A stretch of DNA of 64,000 bases from Mycobacterium angelicum (GTDB lineage Bacteria; Actinomycetota; Actinomycetes; Mycobacteriales; Mycobacteriaceae): NCBI RefSeq assembly GCF_002086155.1, contig NZ_MVHE01000007.1, positions 62,001-126,000 on the forward strand, read 5' to 3'. Numbering within the stretch: the first letter of the stretch is position 1; each line of letters starts with the position of its first letter. The notes beneath the pieces are model-generated. The model did not search any database and had not been told where the DNA came from. It worked only from the letters and a program-made list of their open reading frames with translations. The position numbers and the translations under genes are program-made. Of the stretch, positions 49,935 to 58,110 are shown piece after piece.

Positions 49935-51455
49935 ATGACCCAGTCGAATGCGCGGATGGTTGCCGGTGTCGCCGCGGCGTTCGTCTCACTTGGGGTAGCC
50001 CAGTTAGCGGACATCCCGTTCGGAGCGCGGGCCGATGCACGTACCGCGATCGGCGCCGTGCTCGTCGACCTGACACCGGGGCCCATCAAAGAGTGGGCGA
50101 TTCAGACGCTGGGTTCTCTGGACAAACTCTTCCTGGCCGGCGCCGTGCTCGTCGGCATCATTACGATCGCAGCGATCGCCGGAAGCCTGGAGACCCAGCG
50201 GCGCCCGATCGGCAGTGCCGTGCTCACCGCGGCGGGCGTTCTGGGCTGCGCCGCAGTGCTGTCGAGGCAGGGTGCGACGGCAGTCGACCTGATCCCCACC
50301 GTTGCGGGCACCGCATGCGGTGTGGCGGTTCTGCGTTTTCTCACCCGCCGTTTCTGGCCCGGCCCGGAGGACCCCGAAGACATGGCGGATACCGGCAGAC
50401 GGCGGCTGGTCGTGTTCGGCTTGCTCGGATTCGGACTGGTAAGCGGCGTGGTGGGTGCCGTCATCACGCGGGCGGTGCATTCGGTGGCCGGCGACCGAAA
50501 CAACTTCACCCTTCCCCGGCCACGATCACCCGCGCCGCCCATACCTGCCGATGTGCAACCGAATGGCGTTGCGCTACCTAGCTTTATCACTCCCAGCGCC
50601 GACTTCTATCGGGTCGACACCGCACTCAGTGTCCCCCAGCTCAGCCAACACGACTGGCGGCTACGCATCCACGGCATGGTGGATCGGGAAGTGACCTACA
50701 GCCTCGACGACCTTGCCCGCTTCGAAGTCGTCGAAACGGTGACGACGTTGACCTGTGTGTCGAATCCCGTTGGCGGCAACCTGATTTCGACCGGCGTCTG
50801 GACGGGCTACCGGGTGGCTGAGCTGCTCGCGGCGGCCCATGTGCACACCGACGCCGACATGGTGCTCTCGACGTCGATCGACGGGTTCACCGCCGGCACA
50901 CCGGTAGCTGCACTCACCGAGGGGCGCAATGCGCTCCTGGCCGTCGGTCTCAACGGCCAGCCCCTGCCGATCGAACACGGCTACCCGGCCAGGCTGGTGG
51001 TGCCCGGGCTGTACGGATATGTATCGGCTACCAAATGGGTCGTCGACTTGGAGCTGACCCGCTTCGACAGAGCCAAGGCGTACTGGACCCGCCAGGGCTG
51101 GGCGGCGCGGGCACCCATTAAGACTGAATCGCGCATCGACGTGCCGCGGGGTGGCCAGCAAGTGCCGCTGGGACCCGCAATGTTCGGCGGTGTCGCGTGG
51201 GCGCAAAACCGTGGCGTACGGGCGGTGGAGGTACGCATCGGCGACGGCGAGTGGCAGCCGGCTGAACTGGGCGCAAGCTATTCCAACGAGACGTGGCGGT
51301 TGTGGCGCTTCCCGTGGCAGGCGGACAGCCCTGGCAAACACACCATCTCGGTGCGCGCCACCGACAACACCGGTGCCGTCCAGACCTCCGAGCGGGCCAG
51401 CCCTGACCCCGACGGTGCCACCGGCTGGCATACGGTGAACTTCACCGTCGGCTAG
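49935..51455 (+). CDS. Membrane-anchored sulfite-oxidase-like molybdopterin enzyme
   Basis: A 506-residue protein. About five transmembrane helices fill residues 8-180. An extracytoplasmic molybdopterin domain follows (HDWRLRIHGMVDREVTYSLD), with the probable Mo-ligand Cys 274 in TLTCVSNPVGG. Further family features are TGVWTGYRVAELL, IEHGYPARLVVPGLYGY and TKWVVDLELTRF. A C-terminal Mo-co dimerisation domain (about 390-500) is present. It belongs to the sulfite oxidase/YedY superfamily, resembling H37Rv Rv0218. The physiological substrate and electron acceptor are unknown; no haem domain is fused. Confidence 0.87.
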   Translation: MTQSNARMVAGVAAAFVSLGVAQLADIPFGARADARTAIGAVLVDLTPGPIKEWAIQTLGSLDKLFLAGAVLVGIITIAAIAGSLETQRRPIGSAVLTAAGVLGCAAVLSRQGATAVDLIPTVAGTACGVAVLRFLTRRFWPGPEDPEDMADTGRRRLVVFGLLGFGLVSGVVGAVITRAVHSVAGDRNNFTLPRPRSPAPPIPADVQPNGVALPSFITPSADFYRVDTALSVPQLSQHDWRLRIHGMVDREVTYSLDDLARFEVVETVTTLTCVSNPVGGNLISTGVWTGYRVAELLAAAHVHTDADMVLSTSIDGFTAGTPVAALTEGRNALLAVGLNGQPLPIEHGYPARLVVPGLYGYVSATKWVVDLELTRFDRAKAYWTRQGWAARAPIKTESRIDVPRGGQQVPLGPAMFGGVAWAQNRGVRAVEVRIGDGEWQPAELGASYSNETWRLWRFPWQADSPGKHTISVRATDNTGAVQTSERASPDPDGATGWHTVNFTVG

Positions 51456-51464
51456 GGCGACTTC

Positions 51465-51665
51465 CTATTTGGAAGACAGTTTCCGCCAACTGATTACCGC
51501 AATCCCGATGCCGATCAGCACGGTGATCGGACCAATGATGGACCAGGTGGTGGTATTGCTCATCGGGCTGCCGCCCAGCACGCCGAAACCCTGCAGTGCC
51601 CAGATCAGACCGAACAGCGCAACGAGCAACCCGAATGCGAATGTGACGACGAAAGCCCTACTCAT
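51465..51665 (-). CDS. Small two-helix membrane protein
   Basis: 66 residues with helices FVVTFAFGLLVALFGLIWAL and WSIIGPITVLIGIGIAVISW and a short polar loop. It lies 10 nt downstream of the P450 gene and converges on the molybdoenzyme gene. It may be the last gene of the ferredoxin-reductase-P450 operon. No family is recognised. Confidence 0.6.
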   Translation of the reverse strand: MSRAFVVTFAFGLLVALFGLIWALQGFGVLGGSPMSNTTTWSIIGPITVLIGIGIAVISWRKLSSK

Positions 51666-51675
51666 ACCCGGAAGC

Positions 51676-52962
51676 CTAGGGCCTCTCTCGTCCTTCTTCG
51701 GGCGCTATTTCGTCGAAGTCGACGAGCAGATGGCGCGGCCCTCGGAAGACCTGGCTTATACGGTACGGCGGCGGGTCCGCTACCAACCGCGGGTTTACCA
51801 CCCGGCGCAGGAACGCCTCGAATGCGGTGTTGACCTCCAGGCGGGCAAGAGGACCGCCGAAGCAGACGTGAATGCCGCGCCCCCAACCCACGTGCTCGTT
51901 GTCTTTTCGTTCGGGGTTGAAGCTGTTGGGGTCGGCGAAGCGCCGGGGGTCACGGTTGGCTGCGCCGTACATCAGGAAAATGGGCGCTCCCTTGGGGATT
52001 ACCGTGCCGGCGATCTCGATGTCGGCCAGCGCCGAGCGGCTGGGGAAGAACTGCACCGAGGACTGCAGGCGCAGTACCTCTTCAATGGCGCCGGGAATCA
52101 ATTCCGGCCGGCTACACAACAATTCGATGGACTCCGGGTTGCGCAGCACGGTGAGGATGCAGTGCGAGATCAGGTTGACCGTGGAATCGTGGCCGGCGAC
52201 CAACAGTAGTGCCGTGTTGTTCACGATTTCGCTCGGCGACATGGGTCCGTCGGGTCCGCGGTCGTGCACCAGTTGCGAAATCATGCCGGGGCACGGCGAT
52301 TTCTCGGCCCGCTCGACCAGCCCGATCAGGTATCTCCTGAATTGTTGGTTAGCCGCAAGGCCTTTGGCGCGACGGACTTGGCCCTCCTCGGTTTCGATCT
52401 CGGGACCCAAGTCGAAGATGCCGGCCATCACGTCGGCAATCCAGGCGTGAAACTGCGGCTCGTCTTCCGTCGGCACACCCAGGATGTGGCAGATCACCTG
52501 CACCGGCAGCGGGTAGGCGAATTCGTCGACCACGTCGATGCGCGTTTTGCCGATCGCCGCATCGAGCAGGTCGTTGACGATCTGGCGACACAGCGGCTCC
52601 TGGCTGGGGATGACGTCTACCGCATGCGGTGGGCCGAAATACCGCATGCACGATCGGCGCGCCCGGTCGTGGTCGGGCGGGTCTTGCATGATGAAACTGG
52701 CGTCCTGCCCATATCGTTCGACCATCTCGGCCACTGCCGGATCGGTGATTTCCCGGGGACGCGCACCCAGCGGACTCCTGCGCATATCGGAGCTGACTCG
52801 CGGATCGTGCGCCAGTGCAATGAGTTCCTCATATCCGGTGACGGCGTAGACGCCGTTGGCCACCCGGTCGACCGGCGTCTTGCGCAGCTCGTCGAAGAAC
52901 GGGTAAGGGTTGGCCCGGTTCTCGTGTTTCATGGCCTCGTTCCAGGCCTCTTCGGGGGTCAT
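51676..52962 (-). CDS. Cytochrome P450
   Basis: A 428-residue soluble bacterial P450. I-helix LLLVAGHDSTVNL (AGxDST), K-helix ExxR in AIEEVLRLQSS, and the haem-binding loop GWGRGIHVCFGGPLARLE with the axial Cys. The N-terminal region (YPFFDELRKTPVDRV) is typical of mycobacterial steroid/terpene/fatty acid P450s, but no CYP family is assigned. Its own ferredoxin and reductase genes lie directly upstream in the same direction, giving a complete class I electron-transfer chain. Confidence 0.93.
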   Translation of the reverse strand: MTPEEAWNEAMKHENRANPYPFFDELRKTPVDRVANGVYAVTGYEELIALAHDPRVSSDMRRSPLGARPREITDPAVAEMVERYGQDASFIMQDPPDHDRARRSCMRYFGPPHAVDVIPSQEPLCRQIVNDLLDAAIGKTRIDVVDEFAYPLPVQVICHILGVPTEDEPQFHAWIADVMAGIFDLGPEIETEEGQVRRAKGLAANQQFRRYLIGLVERAEKSPCPGMISQLVHDRGPDGPMSPSEIVNNTALLLVAGHDSTVNLISHCILTVLRNPESIELLCSRPELIPGAIEEVLRLQSSVQFFPSRSALADIEIAGTVIPKGAPIFLMYGAANRDPRRFADPNSFNPERKDNEHVGWGRGIHVCFGGPLARLEVNTAFEAFLRRVVNPRLVADPPPYRISQVFRGPRHLLVDFDEIAPEEGRERP

Positions 52963-52982
52963 AACGGCTCGCTTGTCGTCAA

Positions 52983-54365
52983 TCAGCTTCGGCGGGGCCG
53001 GAATTCGGCTCGGCGTTCGGATGGGTCGTGACCGGTCAGCACCACGTCGGGCGCCTCGGTGGGCACCCCGCGCGCCGGGAAATCGGCCGGCATTACCCGC
53101 ATGTCCTCGGGAAAATCAGTGCCAGCCGGATTCGGCGGGAACGGTGCCGAACGCGCAATCTGCGCTTCGTAATAGGGGATCCATTTGCCGTGATTGAAGG
53201 TGACGGCACCGACGATGCGCCCCCGGCGGCCGTAGGCCGCGGCAAACCGGCGTTGCTTGACCGAGCCCTGGGTGAACATGATTTCCTCGCCGTAGGAGGG
53301 AACCCCGACGGATTTTATGTTGATGCCGAACTGGCCCGACCAGAATTGCGGGATCATCAAATGCGCCCAGCGGTCCGTTTCGTGGCACAACATGTTGTGG
53401 GCCGCAACCTGGGCTCCCAGCACCGCGTTGTCCCAGTGCTCCATGGCCAAGAACTGGTAGTCGTAAAGCACGTGCGGGGCCCGCGCAATATCGCCGGCCA
53501 CGAAGATGCGATTGGTGACCACGCCGTTGACGTCGAACACTCGGCAGCCCGCGTCGCAACCCACACCCCAGAACCCGGTGGCCAGACCGGCCCCCTCGAG
53601 CCACTCGACATTGCGGATCGATCCCAGCGAGGTCACCACCACATCGACATCGAGGGTGCTGCCGTCGGACAGCCGTGCCCGACGCACGTGTCCGCTCGCG
53701 TCGCCTTCCATGCCCAGCACCGAAACCCCGGTGCGAAGATCCACCCCGGCCTCGCGCTGCACTTCGGCGGCGATCTTGCCGATCACTCCGCCCAATGGAC
53801 CGCACAGCGGGGCCGGGCCCCGCTCGGCGACGGTGACTTCCAGCCCCAGGCCGCGGCACACCGAGGCAACTTCGGAACCGATGAAGCCTGACCCGATGAT
53901 GAGGACTCGCCGGGGCTTGTCGGCCAGAGCCGCTTGCAGCCGGGCCGCGTCGGCGCTCGTACGCAGGGTGTGGACGCCGTCCAGCGCCGCTTCGTCGGGG
54001 TTGGGCCACTGGCGCGATCGCACCCCGGTCGCGATCAACAATCGATCTCCCGGGACTTCGCTGCCATCGGCAAGGCCCACAACGGAATTGGCGCGGTCCA
54101 GAGAGGTCGCGGCGACACCGAGCCGCCACTCTGCCTTGACGTCGCGCATGCGGGGCAGCTTGGTCGCATCGGCACCCACCCATCCGGTGAGTACCGCTTT
54201 GGACAGCGGTGGCCGGTCATACGGCTCGTCGGGTTCATCGCCGATGATCGTCAGATGTCCGCGGAAACCCTCTTTGCGCAGCGCTTCAGCGGCGCGCAGG
54301 CCGGCCAAAGAGGCGCCGACGATGACGATGCGTCCATCGTCTTTATGGGCGTCCCCGCCGGTCAT
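52983..54365 (-). CDS. FAD-dependent ferredoxin reductase
   Basis: A 460-residue ferredoxin-NAD(P)H reductase of the putidaredoxin-reductase type. FAD site GRIVIVGASLAGLRAAEALR, EPYDRPPLSKAVLTG, and the NAD site RVLIIGSGFIGSEVASVCRG; FAD-binding GVVTNRIFVAGDIAR follows. The C-terminal extension (after about 380) is longer than in minimal reductases. The start is ATG 54365, 10 nt after the ferredoxin stop. It is expected to pass electrons from NAD(P)H to the adjacent ferredoxin. Confidence 0.92.
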   Translation of the reverse strand: MTGGDAHKDDGRIVIVGASLAGLRAAEALRKEGFRGHLTIIGDEPDEPYDRPPLSKAVLTGWVGADATKLPRMRDVKAEWRLGVAATSLDRANSVVGLADGSEVPGDRLLIATGVRSRQWPNPDEAALDGVHTLRTSADAARLQAALADKPRRVLIIGSGFIGSEVASVCRGLGLEVTVAERGPAPLCGPLGGVIGKIAAEVQREAGVDLRTGVSVLGMEGDASGHVRRARLSDGSTLDVDVVVTSLGSIRNVEWLEGAGLATGFWGVGCDAGCRVFDVNGVVTNRIFVAGDIARAPHVLYDYQFLAMEHWDNAVLGAQVAAHNMLCHETDRWAHLMIPQFWSGQFGINIKSVGVPSYGEEIMFTQGSVKQRRFAAAYGRRGRIVGAVTFNHGKWIPYYEAQIARSAPFPPNPAGTDFPEDMRVMPADFPARGVPTEAPDVVLTGHDPSERRAEFRPRRS

Positions 54366-54375
54366 GGCCGGCCCG

Positions 54376-54576
54376 TCACTCGCCGGCGAATTGCTCGACG
54401 ATGATCGCCTGCACCGGGCACGATGCCGCGGCGCGCAATACGTGCAGACGTTGGCTGTCATCCGGGTTCGGGTTGTACGTCAGGGCCTCTTCACCGTTGA
54501 GCTTGAGAACCTCCGGCGCGAGCGGCACGCACTGGGCATAGCCCAGGCAGCGGTTCAAATCGACGACAATTCGCAT
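54376..54576 (-). CDS. 3Fe-4S ferredoxin
   Basis: A 66-residue small ferredoxin (74 if it starts further upstream at 54600). The binding pattern is NRCLGYAQCVP...ASCPVQAI: three cluster Cys, with the position of the fourth replaced by Tyr, which fits a 3Fe-4S cluster. It is the usual electron donor of actinobacterial P450s. First gene of the three-component P450 operon. Confidence 0.9.
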   Translation of the reverse strand: MRIVVDLNRCLGYAQCVPLAPEVLKLNGEEALTYNPNPDDSQRLHVLRAAASCPVQAIIVEQFAGE

Positions 54577-54703
54577 ACGCACCGCCTCAAACTTCTTCAA
54601 GTTCAGACCTGGACCGTACGCCTGAAAGGAATAATCGGAAACCGGCCCACGACAACCGGTGGTTTTGCAGCCCTGACCTGCGCTCTGACCTGCAGAAATG
54701 TGG

Positions 54704-54776
54704 TGGAGCTAAGGGGATTCGAACCCCTGACCTACTCGATGCGAACGAGTCGCGCTACCAACTGCGCCATAGCCCC
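54704..54776 (-). tRNA. tRNA-Ala (CGC anticodon)
   Basis: On the minus strand, acceptor GGGGCTA pairs with TAGCTCC. D arm GCGC...GCGC, anticodon stem ACTCG/CGAGT with loop TTCGCAT (anticodon CGC), and T arm containing GGTTCGAATCC. Discriminator A; CCA is not encoded. A complete 73-nt cloverleaf. Confidence 0.93.
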
Positions 54777-54825
54777 TGATCGCTAGCAGGCTACCAGCCG
54801 CGACCCCCGTTGATCGAACCGCGCA

Positions 54826-55857
54826 CTACTGCCCGACGGCGCGCGGCAGGTCGCGCGGCCAGCCGTAGTTGCGCATCGGCACCGCGTTGTCCAGGTGCTC
54901 GAAGATCGGGTCTTCGTCGTCGATCTCCAGGACCACCGCGCCGGGACGTCGCAACCGGGACGGCACCACGTCGTACTCGTGGTCATAGGTGTTCTCCACG
55001 CCGAGCCGGGCCCGCGCCATCCGCTGCATCCGGCGCCGCCGAACCTTCTCCTCGATGCGGGTTTGGCGGCGCAGATACCCCAGGTAAAGGACGGTGAATG
55101 TGGTGGCGGTGCCGCAGATCCACCAGGCCAGCGGCGACACTTCGAAGGCCGCGACGGCCGACCCGATCAGGATTACGGCCATCGCCATCAGTAGGCGCTT
55201 GCGGAACGCGTACTTACGGGCGCTGACGGCCGCGGCGGTCTTCGACTCGAAGCGGCGCCGCCGCGACGCTCCCGAGGCGTAAGTGACCGGCGCGTCGTCG
55301 TCGTCTTCCTCGGCGGGCTCCAGGCCCGAGGAATCCTCGACGTACTCGTACTCGTCGTCGGCCAGTTCGTGCTCGGCTTCGGGCTCCATCGTTTCTTCGG
55401 CGGGCTCGTCGGCGGCAACCAGAGTGGGTTCGGGCATCTCGGCACTGACCCCCGCCGGAAGCGCGGCCGAGTCCTCGACCACATCGACATCCAGGTAGTC
55501 GGGTTCGTCGGGCTCAACGGTCTTGTCCGCCTTGGCCATTGCCATCACGACGGGCCGCGGACGCTGCTGCACGTCAGCGATTTCGACCCGGTCGGTGTCC
55601 GCCTCCCCGTCGGGGTCGGCCGAGTCGTGCTCATACTCCGCTTCCGGCTTCCAGTCGGGGTCGCTGCGATGACCGGCGGCCGGGCCGCCACGTTTGAGCA
55701 GGCGGGCATTCGCGCCCCCGTTGAGCACTCTGGTGGCCAGCGCCACGTCGCTGGTACGCCGGACCGCGTCTCGCTTGCTGATCAGCATGGGCACCAGCAC
55801 GAACAGCCACAGCACCACGAGCGAGATCCACAACAACGACTGCGGGATGCTTGGCAT
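54826..55857 (-). CDS. Divisome membrane protein GlpR/SepX (Rv0996-like)
   Basis: A 343-residue protein. An N-terminal helix (SLLWISLVVLWLFVLVPMLI) leads to a long acidic, disordered cytoplasmic region (about 60-195, rich in Glu, Asp and Ala). Then come two more helices (LLMAMAVILIGSAVAAFEVS and WWICGTATTFTVLYLGYLRR) and a C-terminal conserved tail (PGAVVLEIDDEDPIFEHLDN, PRDLPRAVGQ). This matches the actinobacterial GlpR/SepX family, which docks to the MoeA-like protein Glp and to FtsZ at the septum. The partner glp/moeA and rimJ are close by. Position is that of Rv0996. Confidence 0.85.
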   Translation of the reverse strand: MPSIPQSLLWISLVVLWLFVLVPMLISKRDAVRRTSDVALATRVLNGGANARLLKRGGPAAGHRSDPDWKPEAEYEHDSADPDGEADTDRVEIADVQQRPRPVVMAMAKADKTVEPDEPDYLDVDVVEDSAALPAGVSAEMPEPTLVAADEPAEETMEPEAEHELADDEYEYVEDSSGLEPAEEDDDDAPVTYASGASRRRRFESKTAAAVSARKYAFRKRLLMAMAVILIGSAVAAFEVSPLAWWICGTATTFTVLYLGYLRRQTRIEEKVRRRRMQRMARARLGVENTYDHEYDVVPSRLRRPGAVVLEIDDEDPIFEHLDNAVPMRNYGWPRDLPRAVGQ

Positions 55858-56010
55858 GACCTGCTCCTTTCACCGCCTGGCGCCTTTCGGGCCAGCGCGT
55901 CCGGGTCACTGTGACCAGGGCAATTACACACCTGTAATTTGCCTCTTTCAAGCATCACACGCCACATATGTCACGCCAGCCACATTTTTATTGCGGTTTC
56001 CTCAAGGCGG

Positions 56011-56050
56011 CGCGTCCCGGCGCGCCTCGGCGCGTCTCGGCGCGCCGAGA
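56011..56050 (+). repeat. Four imperfect 10-bp tandem units
   Basis: cgcgtcccgg, cgcgcctcgg, cgcgtctcgg, cgcgccgaga. The last unit runs into the start of the 63-bp palindromic repeat. The units may be a by-product of slippage beside the palindrome. Confidence 0.7.
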
Positions 56051-56105
56051 TTGCCGTCATGGTCGTGGTTCGGCACGGATCACGACCATGACGGCAATCT
56101 CGACG
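56043..56105 (+). repeat. 63-bp palindromic repeat, copy 3
   Basis: The most perfect copy: a 25-nt left arm starting cgccgagattgccgtcatgg and a 25-nt right arm ending ggcaatctcgacg are complementary at 24 of 25 positions around a 13-nt centre (gttcggcacggat). It lies 15 bp beyond the rimJ stop, so it could also terminate rimJ transcripts, although no T tract follows. Confidence 0.88.
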
Positions 56106-56120
56106 AAAGACACAAGAACG

Positions 56121-56774
56121 TCAGGGCCAGCTGGCGCGCCCGGCACGCACCAGAGTCGAGGTCACCGACCCGTAGACCTCTTCGGCGGTGATGGCCACCA
56201 GCAGATGATCCCGCCACGCCCGGTCGACCTCGAGGTAGCGGCGCAGCAGCCCCTCCTCGCGAAACCCGACTTTCGCCAGCACGGCCCGGCTCGCCGCGTT
56301 CTCCGGACGCACCGTGGCCTCCACCCGATGCAAACCGACCGGCCCGAAGCAGTGGTCGAGCCCCAGCGCCAACGCCCCGGTAGCCACCCCTCCCCCGGTC
56401 GCCGTGCTCGACACCCAGTAACCGATCCAGGCCGATCGCAGCGCCCCATGAGTGACGTTGCCGATGGTCAACTGACCGCAGAACCGCCCGTCCAGCTCGA
56501 TCGCGTACGGCAGCATCCGGCCTTTGCGGGCCTCCGACCGCGCACCCGAACACAACGCCGGCCACGCGGCAACCGTGTGCCGGACATTCCAGTCGCCCTC
56601 GGCGCTGGGTTCCCACGGCTCGAGATGCGCGCGGTCGGCCAGCCGGATCCGGCTCCACTGCGCGCCATCACGCATTCGTACGGCTCGCAATCGCACCATG
56701 CCGGCCGACACCCGCAGCGGCCCAACTGAAGTCGGCCACCCGGGATGCCGGAAATTAGCGCGCAACAGATTCAC
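56121..56774 (-). CDS. rimJ: RimJ-type GNAT N-acetyltransferase
   Basis: A 217-residue GNAT protein related to RimJ/RimL ribosomal-protein N-terminal acetyltransferases. Seen are VRLRAVRMRDGAQWSRIR, YAIELDGRFCGQLTIGNV, AWIGYWVSSTATGGGVATGA (acetyl-CoA loop), HRVEATVRPENAASRAVLAK and VGFREEGLLRRYLEVD. The start is GTG 56774, 11 nt after the glp/moeA stop. H37Rv has rimJ at the same place (Rv0995). The exact substrate is not known. Confidence 0.9.
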   Translation of the reverse strand: MNLLRANFRHPGWPTSVGPLRVSAGMVRLRAVRMRDGAQWSRIRLADRAHLEPWEPSAEGDWNVRHTVAAWPALCSGARSEARKGRMLPYAIELDGRFCGQLTIGNVTHGALRSAWIGYWVSSTATGGGVATGALALGLDHCFGPVGLHRVEATVRPENAASRAVLAKVGFREEGLLRRYLEVDRAWRDHLLVAITAEEVYGSVTSTLVRAGRASWP

Positions 56775-56785
56775 GAGTATCCCGG

Positions 56786-58063
56786 TCAGCCATGCTGAGC
56801 CAGGAACGCGACGTCGACGATTTCCCCGGTACGGATCTGCTCGGCCCCGCTGGGCACCACCACCAGACAGTTCGCTTCGGCCAACGTGGCCAGCAGATGC
56901 GACGAGCCCCCCGGCGCCCCGCCCAGCGCCTGGACCAGGTATTCGCCACTGTCCTGATCGCGCATCAGCTGACCGCGCAGAAATCCCTTGCGCCCGGCCA
57001 CCGACGTGATCGGGGACAGCGTGCGGGCCTGCACGATCCGGCGCATGGGCTGGCGTTTGCCCAGCGACAGCCGGATCAGCGGCCGGACCATCACCTCGAA
57101 GACCACCAAGGCGCTGACCGGGTTGGCCGGCAACAGAAACGTCGGAACGCCGTCGCGGCCCAGCTGTCCGAAACCCTGGACGGATCCCGGATGCATCGCG
57201 ACCCGGACGACTTCCATCTCACCGAGCTCGGCCAGCACCGAGCGGACCGCCTCGGCCGCCGCGCCGCCGACCCCGCCGGCGATCACCACCACCTCGGCCC
57301 GGTTGATCTGGCCCTCGACGATCTCGCCGAGTTCCTTGGCGTTGTTGCTGACGATGCCGACGCGATTCACCTCCGCGCCGGCATCGCGGGCGGCCGCGGC
57401 CAAGGCGTAGGAGTTGACGTCGTAGACCTGCCCGTTGCCCGGTGTGCGCGCAATGTCGACCAGCTCGCCACCGACCGCCATGATGGACACCCGCGGCCGG
57501 GGGTGCACCAGCACCCGTTCCCGGCCCACCGCGGCCAGCAACCCCACTTGCGCGGCCCCAATGATCGTCCCGGCGCGCACCGCGACGTCACCGGGCTGCA
57601 CGTCGTCGCCCGCCCGTCGCACGTAGGCGCCCGACGGCGCCCCACGCAAGATCCGGACCCGGTTCATCCCGCCATCGGTCCAGCGCAAGGGCAGGACGGC
57701 ATCGGCGAGCGTCGGCAGCGGGGCACCGGTCTGCACCCGGGCGGCCTGGCGCGGCTGCAGCCTGCTGGGCGTGCGCGCACCGGCCTCGATGGTTCCCATT
57801 ACCGGCAGGCTCAGTACGTCGCGGCCCTCTAGGTCGCCTTCGGCGAAAACCTCGACACCACCGGCATCGCCGACACCGAGGACGTCGACGCTGCGCACCG
57901 CGTATCCGTCGATGGCGGCCTGATCGAAGCCCGGCATGGGCCGCTCGGTCACGACTTCTTCGGCACACATCAATCCCTGCGCCTCGGCGATGGCAACCCG
58001 TATCGGCCTAGGGGCTACCGCTGCTGCCGTAATCCGGGCCTGCTGCTCCTCCACAGAACGCAC
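56786..58063 (-). CDS. moeA: MoeA-like protein Glp (molybdopterin molybdotransferase family)
   Basis: A 425-residue gephyrin/MoeA homolog: FDQAAIDGYAVRS with the conserved Asp, MGTIEAGARTPSRLQPRQAA, VQTGAPLPTLADAV, VYDVNSYALAAAARDAGAEV, VVVIAGGVGGAAAEAV, LPANPVSALVVFEVMVRPLI. In Corynebacteriales the MoeA paralog in this genomic setting is Glp, a cell-division protein binding FtsZ and the receptor GlpR. The conserved link with a GlpR/SepX gene supports that role; residual molybdenum insertase activity is not excluded. The start is GTG 58063 (VRSVEEQQAR). Confidence 0.9.
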   Translation of the reverse strand: MRSVEEQQARITAAAVAPRPIRVAIAEAQGLMCAEEVVTERPMPGFDQAAIDGYAVRSVDVLGVGDAGGVEVFAEGDLEGRDVLSLPVMGTIEAGARTPSRLQPRQAARVQTGAPLPTLADAVLPLRWTDGGMNRVRILRGAPSGAYVRRAGDDVQPGDVAVRAGTIIGAAQVGLLAAVGRERVLVHPRPRVSIMAVGGELVDIARTPGNGQVYDVNSYALAAAARDAGAEVNRVGIVSNNAKELGEIVEGQINRAEVVVIAGGVGGAAAEAVRSVLAELGEMEVVRVAMHPGSVQGFGQLGRDGVPTFLLPANPVSALVVFEVMVRPLIRLSLGKRQPMRRIVQARTLSPITSVAGRKGFLRGQLMRDQDSGEYLVQALGGAPGGSSHLLATLAEANCLVVVPSGAEQIRTGEIVDVAFLAQHG

Positions 58064-58110
58064 AGCGCGCCTTTCCGTCGACCCACGTGGCACGAGGTCG
58101 TAGAACCCGG

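Larger units (their letters stand above)
55858..56120. other. Intergenic region with 10-bp repeats and repeat copy 3
   Basis: 263 bp between glpR/sepX and rimJ. It holds the sepX promoter region with an AT-rich tract at 55920-55970, four imperfect 10-bp units at 56011-56050, and a 63-bp palindromic repeat at 56043-56105. No gene is seen. Confidence 0.6.
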
